From contig WUJK01000006.1 in NCBI GenBank assembly GCA_011317545.1, forward strand, positions 372,001 to 436,000: DNA of 64,000 nt, given 5' to 3'. The notes under the pieces are model-generated. The model was not told the origin of the DNA, did not search any database, and saw nothing but the letters and a program-made list of their open reading frames with translations. The position numbers were made by a program, and so were the translations under genes. Position 1 is the stretch's first letter, and every line of letters starts with the position of its first letter. Origin of the DNA: Coniella vitis (lineage: Eukaryota; Ascomycota; Sordariomycetes; Diaporthales; Schizoparmaceae). Of the stretch, positions 25,385-35,367 are shown piece by piece.

Positions 25385-26602
25385 ATGGTATGGGTTTTCC
25401 ATTGTTTACTCGGCAGCTATTGTCACAGTTTTCAGATGCTGATTGACTACGCGCTAGACTTCAACCACGTCTACCGCTACACCGGTGCGCCATGCCTTCG
25501 AGTCGAGGGTCATGGAGACCAAAGCTCCAAAGAGGTTTGTCCCGCCCTTTTATTTCGCTCCTATGGCCCGTACTCAAGGCGCATATCTTCCATCCTGGTT
25601 GCATGATGTTATCAAGATATCAATGGGAATCTCTCCGAGACAAGCATGCGGAGACATTATCTATAATTTACTACTGATTTGCACACCTCCCTCGATCTTA
25701 TCATACTCTTTTGGCCACATGATCTTGGCCTTGTGCTAACGGTGTGATCAGTGATATAAATCTTTTGATCTTGGACTACCTGACAATGGAGGGTTATCCT
25801 CTTGCCGCAGCAAAGTTTTCCAAGGAGGCAAATCTCCACCCGCGTCAGGAAGATCCTGCCATCAAAGCTCGGCAGCAGATCAAGAATTCGATCCATCAGG
25901 GCAAGATCATGGAAGCGATCGAGGCCCTGAACGACTTGGACCCCGAGGTTAGTCTCATATCCTATCGCTCTGCCCTTCCCAGTTATATGATTAGAACACG
26001 AGTTTTCATGCACCACGCATATGGTCACCTGGCCGTTGATGATAAACAACCACTTTTTTAATGATTGCTGCTCTCACATTCTCTTGGTTCATTGCACACA
26101 ATTCTACATTCGGACTTCAAACTAATCCGAGCTACAGATACTTGACACGGATGCTCGTCTACACTTTTCCTTACTCCGTCTACAACTCATCGAGCTCATC
26201 CGTAATTCAGAGGATGGCGACAGAAGTATGCTGCATGCCATCCGCTTCGCATCCCAGCAGCTCGGTCCTCGCGCACCGAAGAATCCAGAATTTCTGGACC
26301 AGCTTGAAGAGACAATGGCTCTATTTCTCTACCCTAGAAATGAGCTACGACCCGAACAGCAAGCACTACTGCACCCTGATCTCAGAAGGGAAGTTGCAGA
26401 CAAGGTAAACATGGCAATTATCATGCGTCAAACTAAACGCCGCGAGGCAGCTATCCGTCAGTTAGTCAAGGTACGCACCTGGGCCGAAGACTCAGCGCGC
26501 AGCGCCAAGATAGACCTACCCAATCGATTGGAGTTAGGCCTACATGGTGATGATATCGACGTATCTCACGAAACCGGGTCTGAGGCTATGATCACATGCT
26601 AG
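25385..26602 (+). CDS. GID8: GID/CTLH ubiquitin-ligase complex subunit Gid8
   Basis: A scaffold subunit of the GID/CTLH E3 ligase that, in yeast, degrades gluconeogenic enzymes when glucose returns. Exons: 25385-25387 (the ATG alone), 25458-25534, 25752-25947 and 26138-26602; 246 residues. The second exon rebuilds a Thr/Ser-rich start (MTSTTSTATPVRHAFESRV) like that of other fungal Gid8 proteins. A LisH motif (SDINLLILDYLTMEGYPLAA) is followed by a CTLH domain (ARQQIKNSIHQGKIMEAIE...) and a CRA-type C terminus. The intron at 25388-25457 follows the start codon directly. An in-frame upstream ATG (25280) would add 35 residues with no resemblance I know of in Gid8, so I prefer 25385. The last intron (190 nt) could hide a tiny exon, but the protein is continuous without one. 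Confidence 0.88.
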
Positions 26603-27521
26603 AACTCCGGGAGTAGTTGAGCCATTTGGCGTGTTGAGGTATCCCTTGTATATTGTTCGTTCTTTTTGTGGTTTCTTTTTACTTGTTGGCTTCGTTTGGT
26701 ACGGCGCGTCAACTGTGCCGCATTTGCGGTGATATTTCTTCGTCTGCGTTCACAACGTTTCTCTGGCGTTGAGCCTGTTGTCTGTTGTTGATTAATCCGA
26801 AATTGTATGGCGTTCAGGGGTGCAGAAGCGATATTCTGGTCTAGTCTAAGCGATACAGTGGGAACAACGGCGTTTTGAGATGTATTCCATTTATGGAGTA
26901 TCAGGGCGGTAGGTTAAATCAGAGCTTGTATAGTATACGAGATACCAACAATACCATGATATTACCATTACTATGCGGATTGTCTCGACATGTCCTCTTC
27001 CTTAATGCTTCCTTCTGGGACTTCCCTTGGACAAAGTGGCTGTTGTGCTTCATTTTCAACCAAGAAAATGGTGTGGAGAATATCGATCGTACAGCAATGT
27101 TTCAATGTGTTGATATACCAAGTCCATCAAGCGGTTTGCATAGGACACCTGCTATACCACTAGCATTGTCTATGAGGCTTTATACGTTCTTACGGGGCCA
27201 ATTGTCAGGTTTCAAGACCTTCTTAGCGACCTGATAGAATGGCGGAGCCTTGATTTTCGTGAGTGCTTTAGCAATGTGCCATTTCGAAGCGGCGTGCCTT
27301 TTTAGCTGCTTAGAAAGTGCTGTCTCACCTCACTTTACGGTCTATGTTCTCGTTGAGCGCTCATCCCACGGTGTGTGTTTCTAGTGATTCTTATCCTATC
27401 ACAATACTCGAACAAGAAGCATGTGCCTCTAGTGAAATTTGATTCAGGGTAGGATCGTCTGCCGCGCCGTACAATCTTTTCCCCCAGAAACTCCTCACCC
27501 TTCAACTCGCTCACCCTCCGC
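26603..27521. other. Convergent gap GID8 / NDUFS4
   Basis: About 0.9 kb of 3' flanking DNA. A 119-codon frame at 26875-27234 has no recognisable features and is treated as chance. Confidence 0.5.
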
Positions 27522-28252
27522 CTACTTGGTTCTGATGTGCTTCAATTTGCCCGGCGAGTACAGGAAATTGTTTGCATACGCCTTGGGTGTGAACTTCCTC
27601 TCGTTAGGCTCCTGCACAAAGTACTCGTATCCCTGCTTCTCAGCAAAGTTGATGGCATCCTCCTTGCTCTTGAAATTGAGGTGTGTTCCTTGCATGAAGT
27701 CGCCTGAAGACTGCCAACCCATCAAGGGGTTTTCCCACCGGTGACCCTTTGGCAAGACGTCCCAGTCCATCCGCCACTTCTTAGACTGCCAATCACCCGA
27801 CTGCGTGGCAGGCTTAGCCTTCTTGTAAATGCGCACGGTACGGCCTTGGAGCTCGATGGGGGCTCCGGAGAGAACGGCAGCGGGGAGGGCAACTCCTGGC
27901 TCTGAGCCGTCGAGAAGGCGCTTGGGAACGGGTGTGAAGGTACTGGTAAAGCATTAGTCTAATGTACACAAGATAGAGGACACTAAATTGTCTAGGCGAA
28001 GTCTCTCGCCAGTGTTGGGAGGTCAACTCGGGGCAGCGCATACGATGTAGCCTTGTCTATATGAGCACCATAGTCGGGCTGATTGTGTCCAACAGCGCCT
28101 TGCGAGGGCTCTGGAGGGGCGGGCGCCTCGTTCTGCGGCTGCTTGGCCTTGACAATAGAGGAGCTCTCGTAGCGGCGGCCAGCAACCAGAAGCGGCTGCG
28201 ACGTTGCCGCGCGCAGCAGGCGGAGTGCCTGTGATGCTCTGAGGGAGGCCAT
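27522..28252 (-). CDS. NADH:ubiquinone oxidoreductase (complex I) NDUFS4/18-kDa-type subunit
   Basis: An accessory subunit of mitochondrial complex I near the NADH-oxidising module. Exons on the minus strand are 28252-28044 and 27942-27522 (101-nt intron GTATGC...CCAG), 209 residues. The N terminus (MASLRASQALRLLRAATSQPLLVAGRRYESS) is a clear mitochondrial presequence. The core carries the NDUFS4 signatures VRIYKKAKPATQSG, WRMDWDVLPKGHRWENPLMGW and SSGDFMQGTHLNFKSKEDAI, and the basic tail contains PKAYANNFLY. It shares a 335 bp divergent promoter with ATP synthase subunit f. Confidence 0.95.
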
Positions 28253-28587
28253 AGGAGTAGAGATGTATGCGACTCGCTTAGTCGAATTTATGGTCGTCGA
28301 CAAGCAAGAGGCAAGTATAGCAGAATGGTTGGCGGCGGCTCTGCGGTCGCTGACGTTTGGGCGGCCGAGAGTCAGGGGCTCCCTGATTGGCTGTCGGAAA
28401 ATCAGCGCACCTGGGTCCCGTCTCTGCAGAGCTTCCAATCCCCGGCTCCGGCTTCAACCGCTAAACTTGCAACGTCAACGACCACCCCCCCTCCGCGACC
28501 GCCGCCGCATTTTAACTCGTTTGTCTAATCTCTGCTTCTCCAAGCAGACTTTCTGATTCAGCGGGACAGCCAGCCACATCATTCACC
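28253..28587. promoter_or_regulatory. Bidirectional promoter of two OXPHOS genes with opposed CCAAT boxes
   Basis: The only DNA between the start codons of NDUFS4 (minus) and ATP17 (plus). CCAAT occurs on the minus strand (ATTGG at 28386-28390, about 134 bp from the NDUFS4 ATG) and on the plus strand (28435-28439, about 149 bp from the ATP17 ATG). Each box faces its own gene at a similar distance. The HAP/CBC complex binds CCAAT and activates respiratory genes in fungi; that it does so here is inference. Confidence 0.6.
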
Positions 28588-29269
28588 ATGAGCTTCGTCA
28601 CACGCCGAGCGCTTTCGACGCTCATTCCTCCCAAGGTAAATTGACACGGAATCCTGTATTTGGCTGCCCATTGTGTTAATCAAGCGTGTTCCAGGTCGCC
28701 TCGCCTAAGGTATGTGCACTACGATCGATCGAATCTTGGGATCTACAGCCGATGGAATGGAGGGAATCAGTCAAGAGCATAGAAAAGACGACCGTTGCGG
28801 GGCAGTGATGCGAGAGGGCGCTATGATTTTTTCTTCCCCTGCCGAGGAACGGCGCGACTGATTTTACGAACAATAGTCGATTGGCTCCGACCCCAATGCC
28901 ATCGCCATGAAGCGTGTTGTCAACTTCTACGAGAAGCTTCCCCGTGGCCCCGCTCCCGACGTCAAGCCCACCGGTATTCTGGGCAGATACCAGGCCAAGC
29001 ACTTTGGCAAGAACCCAACCGCCAAGCGTACGTGAACGGGAGCCCAGAGTTGCTGCTTCTTCATCTAGGAAATTTACAGTCGAGGCTGAAACTGACATTT
29101 GATTCCCAGCTATCATCCACGCCATTGTCTTCTTGGTTGCTATTGGTTACGCTCAGAACTACTACTTCCACTTGCGTATGTGATCCCCAATACCTGATAT
29201 GTTAGTGGATTTAAATACTAGAAATACTAACAACGCTTTCCAGGTCACCACAAGAACAACGCTCACTAG
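28588..29269 (+). CDS. ATP17: Mitochondrial ATP synthase subunit f
   Basis: A small membrane subunit of the Fo sector, needed for ATP synthase assembly and dimer formation. Five exons: 28588-28635, 28695-28709, 28877-29027, 29110-29175 and 29244-29269; 101 residues. The second exon is only 15 nt and codes VASPK. The protein begins with a short presequence (MSFVTRRALSTLIPPK). It continues with the family core NFYEKLPRGPAPDVKPTG and GRYQAKHFGKNPTAKP, then one membrane helix (IIHAIVFLVAIGYAQNYYFHL) and a basic tail RHHKNNAH. All phases agree. It is divergent from NDUFS4. Confidence 0.95.
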
Positions 29270-30518
29270 ATCGTTGCGAGTGAAGGAATGCGATTGGGTG
29301 TACCATGTAGAAATCAGCTCTAGAGAGTGAGCATAAATCACTTTATACCAAATCGCCCTGATTCTGCAGCCCAACCAGTGCATCGCGTGATGATTGAAGA
29401 GCGACAACAATAAAACTGATATCTCCAAGGAAAAATCGGACTGCGAAGCGCCTCAGAATGGCGTAGCCTTTCTACGGCGACCGAGAGGCATGTAAATAAG
29501 GTGGATGGAGGGAGATAAATTCTGTTTCGCGTAACTGTGGCGCTGCCCGTCCCGGAAGCATACTGCTTCGAACCGGATGCAGCATTGTGAGAATGTGATT
29601 GCACCTCGTCCAACACCACCAGAGATACAGTCAGGAACAACCCTACACGTTAAACATTATGATTTGTGGTTTCGAATTCATGGCTAGCCAAAAAACATAG
29701 CCTTGTTGGAATAACTTCTAGGAACAAAAGTTAAAATATAACAAGCTTATAAGTTCTGCTAGCACTCACTGTAGGAGCACCTGCTTTAATGGCAACCCTT
29801 GCATCTTATGTTCCAATCAGTTTTCTGGGTACTATCAAAGTACTAAGTATTGAAGGGTCAATTGCTGGAAGAACCCTGGTGGAAGTGCCTACCTAGGTAC
29901 CTAGATAGATGGACGTTGCAAGAAACGACAAGAGAGACATGTACCTGGGTACCTGCTCCTACCGCTCAGGCCGCTCAAAATGCACTGACAAAACCAACTG
30001 ATTCAGCGAGAGGACTGGGAAGCTGCCCTGGCTGCTCAAAAAGGTGAGTATAGTGGTCCGTGCGTCCAGCTCTAGCCGGGCTCAGGAGTGGATTCTCATC
30101 GCATTTCGAGGACCGGTGCAGCCCGTTGCGACAACCTCTCGAAAAGCGGCCGACCCTTCGCCTACGAAGCGACTTTCCCTTTCTACCAAAGGAGAGCTTT
30201 CACGTTTCTGTTTGTTCGTACTTTGGCCATTGTCAAGCGGGCCCATTCCTTACCTGCCTTGCCTGGAAAGCACTCCCTGACAACGCCCGGTCGCGCCAAC
30301 CTTTTCGGCTGCGTCACTCCAACCCGAGTTCGATTTCTGGCTCCAGCCACTTTCGACCTCGACTTTCTGGGATTGGACCAGCTTGCACGTTGTCCACGTG
30401 CCACTTTTCCAAACACCGCACACCTCCCGACGACGCGTCTTCCATCTTGTCAACATCGACCTTGGTGGCAGCAATTTCGAGGAGGCAGGCCATTTACCAA
30501 GCGCCTGTTTGTCGGACG
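29270..30518. other. Intergenic / 5' region of RGG-tailed protein gene
   Basis: Contains GGTACC-type motif repeats at 29885-29955. A pyrimidine-rich leader-like stretch follows from about 30160 to 30500, probably the 5' untranslated region of the next gene. An ACGCGT occurs near 30434. No separate gene is supported. Confidence 0.45.
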
Positions 30519-33500
30519 ATGGCGGCTGAATCTACGCCACAACAGTCCGTCGAAGTTGCTGCGACTCCTGCTGTTTTGCGCGTAGGTCACCTTGCCCCAT
30601 TCACAAGTCAATGCTGATTCTGTCACTTACAACTTGTCTCCTTCCAGGCCCAGACAGACGATGGCAGTCAAGACGTTGATATAACTTCCAACAATGCCCC
30701 CACCACGTCCAGCGTGCCCAGCGGCGCCCACACGCCGGTCATCGACGAGGTAGCAAACTCGGCCGAAGTTAGCATCAGTGGAGGCTCCGACACTGAGACT
30801 TCCAGGCTAGACCTCCTGAAGAAGGACAAGGATGGACATTCGAGGACTCCGTCAGTAAAGAAACCGGCGACGTTCAAAGCTGTGTCTGTGAACAAGACGT
30901 TCCTAGCATCCAAGGCGTCTTCCAGTACCAGTGTGCCCAAGGTGGGCGACAAACCTACTACACCAGTGCCTTCTTCTGCGACACCGAGCACTTCTAGCAC
31001 TCCCAAGCCGCGGCTTGTCGCCAAAAGTGTAGCAGGAATACGCGATGCCTCTAAAATCTCCTCCCAAAATGGGCGATCCGCGCCCGATGGAAATGCTGTC
31101 TGGAACAAGAACCGACGTGCGTCACATTCTGATTTGTTTTTGTTCTCATTATATTGCGCTCGCTTCGTTTCCAGGGAATTCTGATGCTAATAATATGTTC
31201 AGCGGTTCCTGTGCCTGATCCCAAGAAATTCACGGACGAGGAGCTTGCCAAGATTGGCATCCACATGGCCAACCGAATCCATCAAGATGATGCTAAGGGT
31301 CAATCGAATGCGTGGGCCGACATAGACGACGACGATGAGGACTGGGCAGCGCCTGAAGCAATCACCTGGACTGATGGAACTAAGACGACTATCCCTCATG
31401 TTGACGAGACAGCTGCCACATCCGAATCGTCCCTCAATAAGACTGTCAAACTCGTCGAAAAGTCTCGCTCACCAGCACCTCCCCCAACTGGTCCCTCTTT
31501 GCCAAAACCTCCGGCAGTCACAAGCGCTCCTGCACCCGCCCCGACGGTCCCCACCACAGTACCTCTCACAGCACCTTCATCAAGCTCGCCTTCTGTGAAG
31601 CCAGTGCTTTTGGCTTCTGGCAAAGGTCTTGTTCTTAAGGGGGCATCATCAGAGAAGCCAACGCTTGTCGCTAAGCCTCCTGCGCCGCCGACGCCGGTCA
31701 AATCTCCCTGGGCACCCCTCCCGCCCATTTCCAAGGTCTCACCCATGGACGTCTCGACTGAACAGCCACAACGAGGCTTTGCCCCACCGGGTCAAGCATA
31801 TGGTCCTCGGGGTGGACCGCCACCCGCTGCAAGAGAAATTGCTGCTGATGATTTCAGCCGATCTCCGCGTCGAGATAATCAACAGCTTTACAACTCTCAC
31901 TCCGGTCGCTATGAGCCTGTACCTGAGCGCCGTGGCGGGTCACGACCAGAGTTTGCGCAGAGGCAGCCGGCTGTTTTACAACGTCCTGTGCATACTGAGG
32001 CACAAGGGCCAGCCGAGCCGTCAGCCGCCTTCCAAACTTCACATACCAGTGGTGGATACGGCAGGCGCCGCAATTCATCCAACGTCAGCGGAGGCAGTGG
32101 AAGTTTCCCGCGAATGAACAGGCCTCATGACCCGTCTGTGCCTCCAGCAGATATGCCTAATATGCGACGGAGTTCAATTGCCAGCGCAGGTGAACATCCT
32201 CTATCACCACACAACGTTGCGACCCCTGCTGGTCAACAGGGAGGCCCGCGCCCGAATGCATCGCCGTATCAATCTCGTGCCTCTCCTGCCATGTCGGCCG
32301 CCGCTCCTCAGATTCCCGAAGCACATGAGCCTGCACCGCCACAGCAAACAATTGAGAACACTGTCGAATTCCAGAAGCGACTTATGCAAGAGCGTCGCGC
32401 AGAAGCTATCAAACGCCGACAGGAGGAAGAAGCCCAAGAAGAAGCTGCGAGAAAAGAACGATTAGCGAAAAAGCTCGCGGCGCTCGGTCCTGCACCTGAG
32501 CGCAAGAGCACGAAGAAGGAAGAACCACATGAAGCACCGCCAGTCTCACTGGCGGTTTCGGCGGCGGTTTCGGCTACTGAGGTAATTGAGAAGCCTCAAA
32601 AGCAAGCTGTTAAAGAGCCCCAACCGGCCAAGCCATCAGTCGATGCAAAGTCTGATTTATCTCCAAATAACGCGCAATCCGATGCCCAGGTCGATGCCAG
32701 GCCGCCGAGTGTCCCTGAACAATTACCACCACCAGAGAACAAGCATGCCCATCCATGGCATCCTCGTATGCCAAATCAACCCGAGCGTATCTGGGGCTCG
32801 GGCTCCCAAGCACCCCGGAATGTATGGGGCGCGCCTAATAACGATCGATCCCTCGGCAATGGTACCTTTGGCGCAAATTCAGGATTTAATACTCAGCCTC
32901 CTCAACAAGCCCCGATGCACGGCAGCCGTCTGCCGCCTGGACCTATTGCTCCTCCTCGAAGTGCACCTCCACCTGCTGCATCCTCGAGGCTGGGCCCCAT
33001 TGGTCCACCACAACGCAACGAGCCACGTGCCGTAGATGAGAAAGAGAGGAACCGAGCTCGATGGTCTCAAGCCGTCATTACGGGAGATGAAGAGCATCGG
33101 ATTAAACGGCGGGAACAACAGATCGAAATGGAACGCGATATGAGGGCACATGGCCTGGAATACGCTGATCTAGGCTCCCAGATCCAAGATTCGTGGACCA
33201 AAACCAATGAAGAAGGAAAGGTTGTCCAGAAGGGTGAAGATGCAACCTATGGCACCTCTTCTGCGCCTTGGCCGGTCGTACATCAAAGCTCACATGAAGA
33301 ACAGCGACGTGCCGCGGCTCCTCCGCCTGCAGGCCACTCTAGCAGCGTAGCCAGTAGCTCACAGTCAAGATTCTTTCCGTCTAGCCGCGACGGACAGCAG
33401 CCAGAGCCTCTTGCTCCAGATACAGGCCGACCTCCTGAAGAAGATGACGCTTTTGGCAGCGATACCCTTCACTCAAGTGTGGCACCACCCATTCGAGTGA

Positions 33501-34288
33501 GGCTTCCTCCTGCCCCACCCGCCACTACTACTACATCTACATCAGCACGTCCCGCTCAGTCTGCTTCCAGTTGGGGTCAAGGGCCTCTACCCAGGGATGA
33601 TGGACCAGGACGCGGACAAGCCTCACGTCCCACCTTTACAACCGCAAATCCTGGAATCAGCCAAGGTGCGAATTCTCAGATCGTAGATCGCATCAAGAAC
33701 CTTTTCGCCGACAAGCCCTCAAGCGTCAGCTCCTCTACCAAGACTGTTTTGTCGCAACCAGCACCTGCCACGCCAGCCACAGTCTCACTACCCTTCATTT
33801 ATGCGCCCAACACTATTGTGGAGGAGAGTTCATTCGTAACGAAAACGATGGACGAGGATTGTTTTGAGGAACAAGAGATGGGGTCACTGCCGCCAGTTCA
33901 TCTCCCCACTGACATACCCGACAATGCTTACAACCTTGCGAAACCGGCCCCGCGGCAAGATAGGAGATTGCTGCAAATCGTGGCCACTACTATGGATGCG
34001 TTGCCGTTTTATCCCGATGCACGAAATATTTTTATTCACTTGCCAAACAGCCCAGAACGGAAGAGTGTGTCTCGGGCGAATTTGCGAAGTCCAAACCCTC
34101 GTCGAGGAAGCAGAGGCCCATCATCATTCGGATCTTCATACCGGGGGAACAACCGTAACTCATCTGAGCAAGCGGCCACAACTGGGCCAAACAGCGGTAA
34201 TGGGGGAGGTCGTGGTGGTCGAGGCTACCGTGGTAGGTCTGACAATTGGGGCCGTGCAGCAGCAGCACCAGCCATTCAAAGCCAGTAA
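30519..34288 (+). CDS. Large disordered RGG-tailed protein, function unknown
   Basis: I do not recognise the family. Exons 30519-30581, 30648-31116 and 31203-34288 join in phase to 1205 residues. Most of it is Pro/Ser/Ala-rich and disordered. Three patches look constrained: (1) about residues 180-250, PVPDPKKFTDEELAKIGIH followed by an acidic WADIDDDDEDW and ITWTDGTKTT; (2) a charged helix near 560-605 (FQKRLMQERRAEAIKRRQEE); (3) a region with NRARWSQAVITGDEEHRIKRR. The C terminus is an RGG/RG box (GGGRGGRGYRGRSDNWGR), a feature of RNA-binding or condensate proteins. A role in mRNA metabolism is inference from that box and from the acidic/basic layout. The short first exon starts MAAESTPQQSVE. 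Confidence 0.8.
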
Positions 34289-35367
34289 AGCCATTCAAAA
34301 CGACTTTCGTGACCAGCTAGGCAGGCAATTCTCATAACTTTGACCACGATGTCCTCTGCGAAGAGGAAGAGTTTTTGCGACATAGCCCACGGATATGATT
34401 CGTGGCTTCTCGCCGTTGGCCGAGTGGGAAAGCAATGACACTATCGACATTGCGTGCTGATCGGACTTTGTCGTTACCCCACGGTTTTGAAGACGGAAAA
34501 GAATAAAGGCATATGGAACATAGAGATCACTGGGACAATTTGCGCGTGGCCGTGGTGTCTGTCCTAATTGGTTCACTCGAATTGCAATGGTCCTTCTGAG
34601 AGTATCTCAAATGGTTATCGTGGATGTTGCGAAACGACGAGAAAGTGTAACAGATTCTTTGAGGTTGGGAAAACGCAGGGAGCACCTTGCCCTTGCAAGT
34701 TGATGGGGATTTTCTGCACAAGCCTTGTCCACAGCCGTAATTGAGGTCGGACGGGCAGTCATTGTTCCGTCTTTTGCTGATTCTACAATCAATGAGTTTT
34801 CCAAAACTCTCATGATGAATTAGTTCATCGCCTTTTCTGCTTATTCCAGGGAGAACAACGGAGCGAGTGTCTATCACAATACAAAACATGGGGCAGAGGA
34901 AGGAAGAGCGAAAATGGGCCTGACGCCTTTCATCAACGCAAGGGTGAAACAGCTGGAGTGTAGTCGCTCTCAGCAAAAATCAGAGCATTTTATGTCTAGC
35001 AGAATACAAGCAAATGGCCGAGTTTGAGGAGCTTTTCTTTTTGAGTGAATTCGTGAAATATCTGATGGCAGATAAATTGCACGTGTGTGGCATTGACCTG
35101 ATTGTTGATCTTCAATTGATGATGACTTTCGGTAGGCTAACGAGATGGGTAGAATCAATGATCAATGTCACAAACAAGCGAAGATTGTAAAGCTAAAATA
35201 GTAGTCATTGATTGACCTCGATAATCGAGTACATATTGTCCAACATAAAGAAAGGGATTACCATCAACCTTTCACCCAGTGCAAACCATGCCAAACGCCT
35301 CAGACTCCTTATCCGCTACATAATAGTCATCAAAAGCTAGAAACGTAGCCTACCATGTCGGGGCAAC
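34289..35367. other. Convergent gap
   Basis: About 1.1 kb between converging genes. One TGGCCGAGTGG (34417-34427) resembles a tRNA A box but has no partner B box. Nothing else is recognised. Confidence 0.5.

Noticed and set aside
26875..27234. 119-codon plus-strand frame between GID8 and NDUFS4
   Set aside because: No recognisable domain, and it lies in the 3' flank of converging genes.
34417..34427. TGGCCGAGTGG, a tRNA Ser/Leu-like A box
   Set aside because: No B box (GGTTCGANNCC) within 100 bases downstream and no acceptor stem.
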